From Mycobacterium sp. PSTR-4-N (lineage in GTDB: Bacteria > Actinomycetota > Actinomycetes > Mycobacteriales > Mycobacteriaceae): DNA of 64,000 bases. Below are positions 53,293 to 62,058 of the stretch, piece by piece. The notes beneath the pieces were generated by a model. That model worked only from the letters and a program-made list of their open reading frames with translations, was not told the origin of the DNA and searched no databases. Numbering within the stretch: the stretch's first letter is position 1; the number at the start of each line of letters is the position of its first letter. Position numbers and translations under genes: made by a program. Location of the stretch: NCBI RefSeq assembly GCF_022348085.1, contig NZ_JAKRFN010000014.1:62001-126000 (forward strand). Direction: 5' to 3'.

Positions 53293-55233
53293 GTGGCAGA
53301 CAACGGCACCGTGAGTGCGAGCGCGCCCGGCGCGCCCCGGCAGAAGCTCGAAAAGGTCGTCATCCGCTTCGCCGGCGACTCCGGCGACGGCATGCAGCTC
53401 ACCGGCGACAGATTCACCTCGGAAGCGGCCCTGTTCGGCAATGACCTTGCCACCCAACCGAACTACCCCGCCGAGATCCGCGCCCCACAAGGCACACTGC
53501 CCGGCGTCTCGTCGTTCCAGATCCAGATCGCCGACTACGACATCCTCACCGCGGGGGACCGTCCCGACGTGCTGGTGGCGATGAACCCGGCCGCGCTCAA
53601 GGCCAACGTCTCCGACCTGCCCCGCGGTGGTCTGATCATCGCCAACTCCGACGAGTTCACCAAGCGCAACCTCGCGAAGGTCGGCTATGACGCCAACCCG
53701 CTCGAGACCGACGAGCTCTCGGACTACGTGGTCCAGCCCGTGGCGATGACCACGCTGACCCTGGGCGCCGTGGAGTCGATCGGCGCCAGCAAGAAGGACG
53801 GTCAGCGAGCCAAGAACATGTTCGCGCTCGGCCTGCTGTCGTGGATGTACGGCCGCGAGCTCGAGCACAGCGAAGCCTTCATCCGGGAGAAGTTCGCCCG
53901 CAAGCCCGAGGTGGCCGAGGCCAACGTGCTGGCTCTCAAGGCCGGCTGGAACTACGGCGAGACCACCGAGGCGTTCGGCACCACCTACGAGGTCGCGCCG
54001 GCGAAGCTGAAAAGCGGTGAATACCGGCAGATCTCGGGCAACACCGCGCTGGCGTACGGGATCGTGGCCGCCGGTCAGCTCGCCGATCTGCAGGTGGTGC
54101 TCGGCACCTATCCGATCACCCCGGCCTCGGACATCCTGCACGAGCTGTCGAAGCACAAGAACTTCAACGTCCTGACATTCCAGGCCGAGGACGAGATCGC
54201 CGGCATCGGAGCGGCGATCGGCGCGTCCTACGGTGGCGCGATCGGTGTCACCAGCACCTCGGGCCCCGGTATCTCGTTGAAGTCCGAAGCCATCGGCCTG
54301 GCCGTGATGACGGAACTGCCGCTGATCGTCATCGACGTTCAGCGCGGCGGCCCGTCGACCGGCCTGCCCACCAAGACCGAGCAGGCCGACCTGCTGCAGG
54401 CCATGTTCGGTCGCAACGGTGAATCGCCGGTGGCGATCCTGGCTCCCCGCTCGCCGTCGGACTGCTTCGACATCGCGGTGGAGGCGGTGCGCATCGCGAT
54501 CAACTACCACACGCCGGTGATGATCCTGTCCGACGGCGCGATCGCCAACGGCTCCGAGCCGTGGCGCATCCCGGACGTGAGTACGTTCACGCCGATCGAG
54601 CACACCTTCGCCAAAGAAGGCGAACCGTTCCAGCCCTACGCGCGCGATCCCGAGACGCTGGCCCGCCAGTTCGCGGTCCCCGGCACCCCGGGGCTGGCGC
54701 ACCGCATCGGCGGGCTGGAATCGGCCAACGGGTCGGGAAACATCTCCTACGAGCCCAAGAACCACGACCTGATGGTGCGGCTGCGGCAGGAGAAGGTGGC
54801 CGGCATCGACGTCGCCGACCTCGAGGTCGACGATCCGACCGGTGACGCCGACCTGCTGATGCTGGGGTGGGGCAGCAGCTACGGACCGATCGGTGAGGCC
54901 TGCCGGCGCGCCCGACGCAAGGGCATCAAGGTCGCCCACGCGCAGCTGCGTCACCTCAACCCGTTCCCGGCCAATCTGGGCGAGGTGCTGGGCCGCTACT
55001 CCCGCGTCGTCGTACCCGAGATGAACCTCGGTCAGCTGGCGCTGCTGCTGCGGGGCCAGTTCCTCGTCGACGTGCAGTCGGTGACCAAGGTGGAGGGAAT
55101 GGCCTTCCTCGCCGACGAGGTCGAAGGCATCATCGACGCCGCGCTGGACGGCACACTGGCCGAGAAGGAAGACGAGAAGGCCAAGTTCGCGCGGCTGGCG
55201 GCGGCCACTGTAGAGACTGGAGTGAACGCATGA
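53293..55233 (+). CDS. korA: 2-oxoglutarate:ferredoxin oxidoreductase, alpha subunit (fused gamma-alpha)
   Basis: With KorB, oxidatively decarboxylates 2-oxoglutarate to succinyl-CoA with ferredoxin; cytosolic. 646 residues from GTG 53293. The first 200 residues are the gamma-type domain (VVIRFAGDSGDGMQLTGDRF); the rest is the pyrimidine-binding alpha domain (LGTYPITPASDILHELSKHK, FQAEDEIAGIGAAIGASYGGA, TSTSGPGISLK, QRGGPSTGLPTKTEQADL). The stop overlaps the korB start by 4 bp. Confidence 0.95.
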   Translation: MADNGTVSASAPGAPRQKLEKVVIRFAGDSGDGMQLTGDRFTSEAALFGNDLATQPNYPAEIRAPQGTLPGVSSFQIQIADYDILTAGDRPDVLVAMNPAALKANVSDLPRGGLIIANSDEFTKRNLAKVGYDANPLETDELSDYVVQPVAMTTLTLGAVESIGASKKDGQRAKNMFALGLLSWMYGRELEHSEAFIREKFARKPEVAEANVLALKAGWNYGETTEAFGTTYEVAPAKLKSGEYRQISGNTALAYGIVAAGQLADLQVVLGTYPITPASDILHELSKHKNFNVLTFQAEDEIAGIGAAIGASYGGAIGVTSTSGPGISLKSEAIGLAVMTELPLIVIDVQRGGPSTGLPTKTEQADLLQAMFGRNGESPVAILAPRSPSDCFDIAVEAVRIAINYHTPVMILSDGAIANGSEPWRIPDVSTFTPIEHTFAKEGEPFQPYARDPETLARQFAVPGTPGLAHRIGGLESANGSGNISYEPKNHDLMVRLRQEKVAGIDVADLEVDDPTGDADLLMLGWGSSYGPIGEACRRARRKGIKVAHAQLRHLNPFPANLGEVLGRYSRVVVPEMNLGQLALLLRGQFLVDVQSVTKVEGMAFLADEVEGIIDAALDGTLAEKEDEKAKFARLAAATVETGVNA

Positions 55234-56306
55234 CCGACGTGATCGGCACCGACCTCGGACTGACACCGTTGACCAAGATGAGCCTGGTCCCGACCACGGA
55301 CCAGCCGCAGAAGGCCAAGGACTTCACCAGCGACCAGGAAGTGCGCTGGTGCCCGGGCTGCGGCGACTACGTCATCCTCAACACGATCCGCAACTTCCTG
55401 CCCGAGCTGGGGCTCAAGCGCGAGAACATCGCGTTCGTCAGCGGCATCGGCTGCTCGAGCCGCTTCCCGTACTACCTGGAGACCTACGGATTCCACTCGA
55501 TCCACGGCCGCGCGCCGACGATCGCGACCGGACTGGCGCTGGCGCGCGAGGACCTGTCGGTCTGGGTGGTCACCGGTGACGGCGACGCGCTGTCCATCGG
55601 CGGCAATCACCTGATCCACGCGCTGCGCCGCAACGTCAACCTGACGATCCTGCTGTTCAACAACCGGATCTACGGCCTCACCAAGGGCCAGTACTCGCCC
55701 ACCTCCGAGGTCGGCAAGGTCACCAAGTCGACGCCGATGGGCTCGCTGGACTACCCCTTCAATCCCGTGTCGCTGGCGCTGGGTGCGGAGGCCACGTTCG
55801 TCGGGCGCGCTCTCGACTCCGACCGGAAGGGCCTCTCCGAGGTGCTGCGCGGTGCGGCCGAGCATCGGGGCGCGGCGCTGGTCGAGATCATGCAGGACTG
55901 CCCGATCTTCAACGACGGGTCCTTCGACGCTCTCCGGAAGGAGGGCGCGGAGGAGCGGCTGATCAACCTGCGCCACGGCGAGCCGATCACGTTCGGCAGC
56001 GACGGCGAGTACTGCGTGGTCAAGTCCGGCTTCGGGCTCGAGGTCGCCAAGACCGCCGATGTCGCGGCCGATCAGATCGTGGTGCACGACGCGGAGCTCG
56101 ACGACCCGGCGTATGCGTTCGCGCTGTCGCGGCTGTCCGAGCAGAACCTCGACCACATGGTGATGGGCATCTTCCGCAAGGTCAGCAAGCCGACCTATGA
56201 CGATGCCGCACGCCAGCAGGTCGCAGCTGCACGTGAGGCCCGCGCGCACGACACCGCGGCGCTGCAGGCGCTGCTGCGCGGCAAGGACACCTGGTCGGTC
56301 GACTGA
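55230..56306 (+). CDS. korB: 2-oxoglutarate:ferredoxin oxidoreductase, beta subunit
   Basis: Thiamine-diphosphate subunit, 358 residues. Cys pair WCPGCGDY near residue 40 and a further Cys in GIGCSSRFPYY (iron-sulfur ligands), ThDP motif VVTGDGDALSIGGNHLIHALRRN near 110-130 and LLFNNRIYGLTKGQYSPT. Overlaps korA (ATGA). mobA follows at 46 bp and could share the transcript. Confidence 0.95.
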   Translation: MTDVIGTDLGLTPLTKMSLVPTTDQPQKAKDFTSDQEVRWCPGCGDYVILNTIRNFLPELGLKRENIAFVSGIGCSSRFPYYLETYGFHSIHGRAPTIATGLALAREDLSVWVVTGDGDALSIGGNHLIHALRRNVNLTILLFNNRIYGLTKGQYSPTSEVGKVTKSTPMGSLDYPFNPVSLALGAEATFVGRALDSDRKGLSEVLRGAAEHRGAALVEIMQDCPIFNDGSFDALRKEGAEERLINLRHGEPITFGSDGEYCVVKSGFGLEVAKTADVAADQIVVHDAELDDPAYAFALSRLSEQNLDHMVMGIFRKVSKPTYDDAARQQVAAAREARAHDTAALQALLRGKDTWSVD

Positions 56307-56352
56307 CCGTTCTTCGGGCATCTGCCCGCCATGCTGAGCTAACGTCAGCAGT

Positions 56353-56967
56353 GTGACGTCACCGCTGCCGTTGGCCGCTGTCATCCTCGCGGGGGGCGCG
56401 TCCCGCCGCATGGGCCGGGACAAGGCTGCCGTTCCCGTCAGCGGTCCCGACGGAGAGACCACGCTGCTGCAGCGCATGGTGTCGATCGTGAGCAGCCGTT
56501 GCGCACCGGTATTCGTCATCGCCGCGCCGGGTCAGGCGTTGCCCGAGGTGGACGCCACAGTGGTGCGTGACGAGGTCCGCGGGGTGGGCCCGCTGCTGGC
56601 CACCGGGCGGGGCCTGCGGGCGGCGGCGGAGGCGGGCCTCGGGCACGCGTTCGTGTGCGCGGTGGACATGCCGGAGCTGACGGTCGCGATCATCGACACG
56701 CTCGCCGGTCCCGCCCAGCGGCTCGGTGTCGACGTCGTGCTGCCATGGGACGGTCGGGACCACTATCTGGCGGGCATCTACCGGACGGGGCTGCACGACG
56801 CGGTCGATGAGTTGATCAGGTCCGGGCAGCGCAGCATGCGTGCGCTCGTCGATGCGGTGGACACGCAGCGGATCGTCATGGCCGAGCAGGTGGCGCTGAC
56901 CAACGTCAACACCGAAGCCGACCTGTCGGCATTGGTTCCGCCGAAATTCTCGCAGCGAATTCACTGA
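56353..56967 (+). CDS. mobA: molybdenum cofactor guanylyltransferase
   Basis: Adds GMP to molybdopterin to make the guanine dinucleotide cofactor used by formate dehydrogenase-type enzymes. 204 residues from GTG 56353. Nucleotidyltransferase start LAGGASRRMGRDKAAVPV at residues about 10-27 and the metal-binding Asp in CAVDMPEL near 102. Same order as Rv2453c after korAB. Presence of fdhD in the same window fits an MGD-dependent enzyme elsewhere in the genome. Confidence 0.93.
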   Translation: MTSPLPLAAVILAGGASRRMGRDKAAVPVSGPDGETTLLQRMVSIVSSRCAPVFVIAAPGQALPEVDATVVRDEVRGVGPLLATGRGLRAAAEAGLGHAFVCAVDMPELTVAIIDTLAGPAQRLGVDVVLPWDGRDHYLAGIYRTGLHDAVDELIRSGQRSMRALVDAVDTQRIVMAEQVALTNVNTEADLSALVPPKFSQRIH

Positions 56968-57812
56968 GATATTCCCGCAATTCTTTCGGCAAGAATACGA
57001 ATTCGCGGTATGCAATTCGCACGCCGAGTTCAGCGAATGCGTAGGAATCATCGTCGATGGGTACGGTCTGACGACGTCGGCGACGTTCGCGGTGCTGTCT
57101 CGAAAAGCGTTGTGCTGCAGCAGTGTTGCGGTGGAGGCCGATGAAAGTGTCTTCTGTGGGCCACTATTGAGGTGCACTAAGTACCCGCCCACCGGCGGCC
57201 CGCCGTTGCCTGCCGACACGGTCATCTCGAGTAAAAGTCGTGACTCTCTAGAATGGTTTCTCTTCAACTCGTTTTCGGTTGTGCCGCAGCCATATCCGTG
57301 CCGCGGCCACGGCGCGAAGACGCCGAGGCGCGGTCGCGTACTGTGCTCTCGCCATAGGGCACGACGGCTGCCGGAGGGGAGGTCGAGCCGGGGTGTCGGG
57401 GGTCACAAAATCGCCGTGATTTGGCTCACCTGCACGACTTCTCGCGCAGTCTCCGACGCCGGCGTCAAACGTCGCCGCGACCAGCACGGACTCTCGAATA
57501 TGGCGTCGTGATCGTTTCGTGATCTGACGGCAATTCGGCCGTCACCCGAGATGACTTTGCATAGCCGTCTTTGTACGGTCCCAAACAGCTTCTGAACGGA
57601 GCTCATAACTCAAAACCACGAACCAGCGTGTGTGGGCCACGAGAGGCGCATCAGCCTCCGCCGGCGCCGGACATCTCCGGCGAGATCGACCCGATCTCCT
57701 TCAGTCGCACCTGACCGAGACGGTGTGACCCGACAATCCCCGCCTGCAACAGGCAGCACGGCCGTGCGTCCGCATGGCCTGTTTCGGCGCGCGCTAGGCG
57801 AAAGGACGAAAG
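56968..57812. other. 845-bp gene-free region upstream of rpfE
   Basis: No supportable gene; the open frames here have no recognisable product or ribosome site. The first 130 bases are clearly less GC-rich than the rest of the window. CGTGATC is repeated at 57507-57513 and 57518-57524 (11-bp period). 57650-57760 is GC-rich with small inverted repeats (for example GAGATCGACCCGATCTC at about 57680) and may be a structured leader of rpfE. I do not see the conserved core of a cyclic-di-AMP (ydaO) riboswitch. Confidence 0.4.
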
Positions 57813-58148
57813 TTGAAGAACATCCGCAAGACGTTTGGGCTGGCCAGCATTGCCGGCGCGCTCGCCGTGGCACCCATGGCGGCAGTCACGGGCTTTGGGG
57901 CCGGAACCGCGAATGCGGACAGCGTCAACTGGGATGCCGTCGCGGCCTGCGAGTCGGGCGGCAACTGGGCCATCAACACCGGTAACGGGTACTACGGCGG
58001 CCTGCAGTTCACGATGAGCACCTGGAAGGCCAACGGCGGCACCGGCTCGCCGCACGGCGCCAGCCGCGAAGAGCAGATCCGCGTGGCCGAGAACGTGCTG
58101 CGCTCGCAGGGCATCGGCGCGTGGCCGGTGTGCGGTCGCCGCGGCTGA
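57813..58148 (+). CDS. rpfE: resuscitation-promoting factor RpfE, short form
   Basis: Secreted muralytic transglycosylase that helps dormant cells resume growth. 111 residues from TTG 57813, with AAAGGACG upstream. Signal peptide to about residue 36 (ATANA or TANA-DS), then the Rpf domain: VNWDAVAACESGGNW with the catalytic Glu, NTGNGYYGGLQF, REEQIRVAENVLRSQGIGAWPVCGRRG. The last 20 residues are as in M. tuberculosis RpfE, but the long Pro-rich stretch between signal peptide and domain is missing. Followed by a strong terminator and a second rpf gene. Confidence 0.93.
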   Translation: MKNIRKTFGLASIAGALAVAPMAAVTGFGAGTANADSVNWDAVAACESGGNWAINTGNGYYGGLQFTMSTWKANGGTGSPHGASREEQIRVAENVLRSQGIGAWPVCGRRG

Positions 58149-58169
58149 CCCCTTTAGCACGCTTCGCGC

Positions 58170-58207
58170 GAGGCGGTGTCGACTTCGGTCGACACCGCCT
58201 CGTTTTT
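58170..58207 (+). terminator. intrinsic terminator after rpfE
   Basis: Perfect 14-bp stem: GAGGCGGTGTCGAC (58170-58183), loop TTCG, GTCGACACCGCCTC (58188-58201), then GTTTTT. A textbook Rho-independent terminator with a UUCG tetraloop, rare in mycobacteria. Confidence 0.95.
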
Positions 58208-58372
58208 CTCAGCTTTCTCACAGGTCTCTTACACCAGTTAAGTAACGTCTAAAACTTCATTCCCATCGGTAACAGGTGATGTTCGTCACCCGACAGACCA
58301 GACAGCCGCAGCGTGAGACGCCTTCGTCGCATGCGGGCCTTGAGTCACAACGGTCGGGGAAGGACCGCAGAA

Positions 58373-58879
58373 ATGAACGTTCGCTCGCTTGTCAGCAAGG
58401 GCCTGATGGCCGCCGCGCTCTCCGGAGCCTTCGCCGCCGTGCCGATGGCTCTCGACGGCGCCACCGCGACGGCACACGCCGACTCGGTCAATTGGGACGC
58501 CATCGCGCAATGCGAGTCGGGCGGCAACTGGAGCATCAACACGGGCAACGGGCACTACGGCGGCCTGCAGTTCAAGCAGGCCACCTGGAGCTCCAACGGC
58601 GGCACCGGCAGCCCGGCGACGGCGTCGCGCGCCGAGCAGATCCGCGTCGCGGAGAACGTGCTGCAGAGCCAGGGCCTGGCGGCGTGGCCCAAGTGCGGTG
58701 CGGCGGGCATGCAGGCCGCGCAGGTGTGGGGCAAGACCCCGGCGCCGGCCACCGCTGCGCCGGCCACCGTGCCCGTGGCGGCCAAAGGCTGCGCGAACCT
58801 CCCGACGTCCGCCCTCGGCGGCTTCCTGAACCTGCAGAAGATGTGCTCGGCGTTCCTCACTCCGCGCGCAGGGCGCTGA
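58373..58879 (+). CDS. second resuscitation-promoting-factor-like transglycosylase
   Basis: 168 residues from ATG 58373 (AAGGA upstream); a longer frame from 58313 has no signal peptide and is rejected. Signal peptide to TATAHA, Rpf domain VNWDAIAQCESGGNWSINTGNG with catalytic Glu, then RAEQIRVAENVLQSQGLAAWPKCG. After the domain comes an Ala/Pro linker and a C-terminal region with two Cys (KGCANLPTS and LQKMCSAF). Nearest known types are RpfC and RpfE; the tail is not familiar. Has its own promoter region after the rpfE terminator. Confidence 0.88.
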   Translation: MNVRSLVSKGLMAAALSGAFAAVPMALDGATATAHADSVNWDAIAQCESGGNWSINTGNGHYGGLQFKQATWSSNGGTGSPATASRAEQIRVAENVLQSQGLAAWPKCGAAGMQAAQVWGKTPAPATAAPATVPVAAKGCANLPTSALGGFLNLQKMCSAFLTPRAGR

Positions 58880-58885
58880 GCCGTC

Positions 58886-60037
58886 TCACCTCAGCGGTAC
58901 GGCGAACGCCGACCGCGCCGCGATCGAGGCCAGATGCGCGCTCACGAAGCGCTCGGGTAGCAGCGCCGTACCCCAGCTCGCGGCCGCGCCCAGCGCGGCG
59001 GGCCGCGCGTTCAGCACACGTCCGATGGCTGCCGCCTCGAACACCAGCGCGCGCACCCGGCGTCGGCGAAACGCCGCGAACGCGCTGAACGCGCTCGCCA
59101 GATCCGACTCCTGTGCCACGCACCGCGCCAGCACGGCCGCGTCTTCGATTCCCTGACAGCCGCCCTGCCCGAGATGCGGCCGCATCGGGTGCGCCGCATC
59201 GCCGACGATGACCACCGGCCCGCGGGACCAGTGTCGCGGCGCCGCGCGGTCGTAGAGGTCGTTGCGAAGCAGATTCTCCGGCGCTGTTGCCGCCAGCAGC
59301 TGCGGGACCGGCGCGGCCCATCCCGACAGCAGACGACCCAGATGGGCGTGTTCACCGTCCGGGGCGTGCCCGCCCTCCGGCGTCCGCTCGGTCGCGAACC
59401 AATACGTGTGCTCGGTGTCCAACGGCACGTGACCGACCTGAACGCCCGGCCCGAGCGTCTCGCCGGCCACATCCGGGTCCAACGGGATGTCGGCGACACC
59501 CCGCCACGCGGTGTAGCCGACATAGCGGCTCGACAGTTCGCCGTTGAGGGTGCTCGCCACCACCGAGCGGACACCGTCGGCGCCGATCACCGCGTCGGCG
59601 GCGAGGACATCACCGTCGGTCGTCGCGACCTGCACGCCCGACCCGGTCGTCGACACCGTCATCACCGATGCCCCGGTCACCACCGCACCCACCGGCAGTG
59701 CCGCGGCCAGCAGGCCGGTCAGCGTCGACCTGCGCACCACGACCAGTGGTTCCCCGAGTGCGGTGACCATGCGCTCGCCGGCCGGTCGTCGTAACCACCG
59801 CCCGCTGCGCCAGCGGATCGCGCCTGCGGTGACGCGGCCGCCCGCGTCGCGAACCGCGTCGCCCATCCCGATGTCGTCGAACGCGGCCAGCGCGTTGGGC
59901 CAGATGCTGATTCCCGTGCCGGCCCCGACGTCCGTTCGCTGCTCGAGCACCAGGACCTCGTGACCGTCGCGGTTCAGCGCGACGGCGCTCGCCAGTCCGG
60001 CGATGCCGGCCCCGACGACGATGAACCGCTCTGACAC
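58886..60037 (-). CDS. FAD-dependent aromatic-ring-type monooxygenase
   Basis: 383 residues, p-hydroxybenzoate-hydroxylase-like class A flavoprotein. FAD motifs: GAGIAGLASAVALNRDGHEVLVLEQ at residues about 9-33, the DG motif ADAVIGADGVRS near 155, and the GD motif VVIVGDAAHPMRPHLGQGGCQGIEDA near 285. Needs NAD(P)H and oxygen; substrate unknown. GTG 60037 start. It converges on the second rpf gene (6 bp between stops) and is divergent from the S9 peptidase gene. Confidence 0.88.
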   Translation of the reverse strand: MSERFIVVGAGIAGLASAVALNRDGHEVLVLEQRTDVGAGTGISIWPNALAAFDDIGMGDAVRDAGGRVTAGAIRWRSGRWLRRPAGERMVTALGEPLVVVRRSTLTGLLAAALPVGAVVTGASVMTVSTTGSGVQVATTDGDVLAADAVIGADGVRSVVASTLNGELSSRYVGYTAWRGVADIPLDPDVAGETLGPGVQVGHVPLDTEHTYWFATERTPEGGHAPDGEHAHLGRLLSGWAAPVPQLLAATAPENLLRNDLYDRAAPRHWSRGPVVIVGDAAHPMRPHLGQGGCQGIEDAAVLARCVAQESDLASAFSAFAAFRRRRVRALVFEAAAIGRVLNARPAALGAAASWGTALLPERFVSAHLASIAARSAFAVPLR

Positions 60038-60076
60038 GACCTGACCCTAGTCGCCGGCTGTGTTACGAAAGTGGGC

Positions 60077-62047
60077 ATGGCCCCCGATTCGCCGTTCGAC
60101 GATCTGGACACGTATCTGTCACTGCCCCGAGTGGGCGGTCTGGCGATCACGCCCGACGGGTCACGCGTCGTCACGACGGTGTCCGAGCTCAGCGACGATC
60201 GCACCGAATTCGTCTCGGCGATCTGGGAATTGGACCCCGCCGGCACCGCGCCGGCGCGCCGGATCACCCGCGGCCGCACCGGCGAAACGGCGCCGGCGCT
60301 CACCCCGGACGGCGATCTGCTGTTCCTCGCGTCGAGGGACACCGCCAAGGACGACAAGCCGCCCAAGGCGCTGTGGCGCCTGCCGGTGGCCGGGGGAGAG
60401 GCGACCCGGATCGCAGCCTTTCCCGGCGGAGTCGATGCCGCGGCGGTGGCACGTGGCGGCGATGCCACCGTCGTCACGGCACCCGTTCTGCGCTCCGCGC
60501 GAGACGTCGACGACGACCGCAGACTGCGCGACGCGCGCATGACAGCCAAGATCTCGGCCGTGCTGCACACCGGATATCCGGTGCGCCACTGGGATCACGA
60601 CCTCGGACCCGACCAGCCTCACCTGTTCATCGACAACCGAGACCTGACTCCAGACCCCGGGAATGCGTTGCGCGACGCGCACATCGACGTCAGCGCGGAC
60701 GGCACCTTCGTCGTCACGACCTGGCAGGTCCCCGCGCCGGCAGCGGCGGTGCGAACGACATTGGTACGTATCGACGTCGCGACCGGGGAACGCACCACGC
60801 TGGTCGATGATCCCGACGCCGACCTCGGGATGCCGGCGATCTCACCGGACGGCTCGGAATTGGCTTTCACCCGCGAGACGTTCTCGACGCCGACGCAGGC
60901 GCCGCGAATCACGCTGTGGCTGCTGCGCTTCGGGTCGCCGCCGACAGAACTCACCGGCGACTGGGACCGATGGCCGACATCGGTCGCGTGGGCACCCGAC
61001 GGCGCGGCGCTGATCGTGACGGCCGATCAGGCCGGGCGCGGACCGATCTTCACCGTCGACGTGTCGACCTCCGCCACCCAGCCGCTGGTCGACGACGACT
61101 TCACCTACACCGACGTGCGGGTGACCACGACCGGTGCGGTGTTCGCGCTGCGCAGTTCCTATGTCGCGCCGCCGCATCCGGTGCGCATCGATCCCGACGG
61201 CAGCGTGACCGTGCTGTCCTGTGTCGAGCTGCCGGTGCTGCCGGGCACCCTGACCGAGGTGACCGCCACCGCCCAGGACGGGGTACCCGTGCGATCCTGG
61301 CTGGCGCTGCCCCGCGGCGAGGACGCGGCACCGTTGGTGCTGTGGATCCATGGCGGACCGCTGGCGAGCTGGAACGCCTGGCACTGGCGCTGGAATCCGT
61401 GGCTGATGGTGGCCCGCGGATACGCGGTGCTGCTGCCCGACCCCGCGCTGTCCACCGGCTACGGTCAAGACTTCATCCAACGTGGTTGGGGAGCATGGGG
61501 ATTCGCCCCGTACACCGACCTCATGGCGGCCACCGACGCCGCATGCGAGCACCCCGGGGTCGATGCGACGCGGACCGCGGCCATGGGTGGTTCCTTCGGC
61601 GGGTACATGGCCAACTGGATCGCCGGCCACACCGACAGGTTCGCCGCGATCGTCACTCACGCCAGCCTCTGGGCACTGGACCAGTTCGGTGGGACCACCG
61701 ACGGCGGTTACTGGTGGTCACGTGAGATGACCCCGGAGATGACCGCCGCGAACTCGCCCCACCGGTTCGTCTCCGACATCGTGACGCCGATGCTGGTCAT
61801 CCACGGCGATCGGGACTATCGCGTGCCCATCGGAGAGGCGCTGCGACTCTGGTACGAGCTGCTCAGCTCGTCGGGTCTGCCCGCGGCCGAGGACGGCACC
61901 ACCGAGCACCGCTTCCTTTATTTCCCGTCGGAGAACCACTGGGTGTTGAGCCCGTCGCACGCCACCCTCTGGTACGAGGTGGTGTTCGCATTCCTGTCCC
62001 GTCACGTCCTCGGGCAGGACACCGACCTGCCCGAAACCCTCGGGTAG
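60077..62047 (+). CDS. S9-family prolyl oligopeptidase/acylaminoacyl peptidase
   Basis: 656 residues. N-terminal seven-bladed beta-propeller (repeats such as LAITPDGSRVVTT and AISPDGSELAFTRE) and C-terminal alpha/beta hydrolase. Catalytic Ser in AAMGGSFGGYMANW near residue 510, Asp in VIHGDRDYRVP near 575, His in PSENHWVLSP near 625. No signal peptide, so it is likely cytosolic and cleaves short peptides. ATG 60077 chosen over GTG 60071; either is possible. The next gene starts 11 bp later. Confidence 0.9.
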   Translation: MAPDSPFDDLDTYLSLPRVGGLAITPDGSRVVTTVSELSDDRTEFVSAIWELDPAGTAPARRITRGRTGETAPALTPDGDLLFLASRDTAKDDKPPKALWRLPVAGGEATRIAAFPGGVDAAAVARGGDATVVTAPVLRSARDVDDDRRLRDARMTAKISAVLHTGYPVRHWDHDLGPDQPHLFIDNRDLTPDPGNALRDAHIDVSADGTFVVTTWQVPAPAAAVRTTLVRIDVATGERTTLVDDPDADLGMPAISPDGSELAFTRETFSTPTQAPRITLWLLRFGSPPTELTGDWDRWPTSVAWAPDGAALIVTADQAGRGPIFTVDVSTSATQPLVDDDFTYTDVRVTTTGAVFALRSSYVAPPHPVRIDPDGSVTVLSCVELPVLPGTLTEVTATAQDGVPVRSWLALPRGEDAAPLVLWIHGGPLASWNAWHWRWNPWLMVARGYAVLLPDPALSTGYGQDFIQRGWGAWGFAPYTDLMAATDAACEHPGVDATRTAAMGGSFGGYMANWIAGHTDRFAAIVTHASLWALDQFGGTTDGGYWWSREMTPEMTAANSPHRFVSDIVTPMLVIHGDRDYRVPIGEALRLWYELLSSSGLPAAEDGTTEHRFLYFPSENHWVLSPSHATLWYEVVFAFLSRHVLGQDTDLPETLG

Positions 62048-62058
62048 CGTCGGGCGAC

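Noticed and set aside
57092..57511. A 139-codon plus-strand frame in the gap before rpfE
   Set aside because: No ribosome site, no domain, Cys- and Arg-rich composition of chance frames; M. tuberculosis has annotated hypotheticals nearby, but nothing here resembles a real protein.
57520..57812. Cyclic-di-AMP (ydaO) riboswitch before rpfE
   Set aside because: Known before some rpf genes, but I could not find its conserved core sequence here; only generic GC hairpins are visible.
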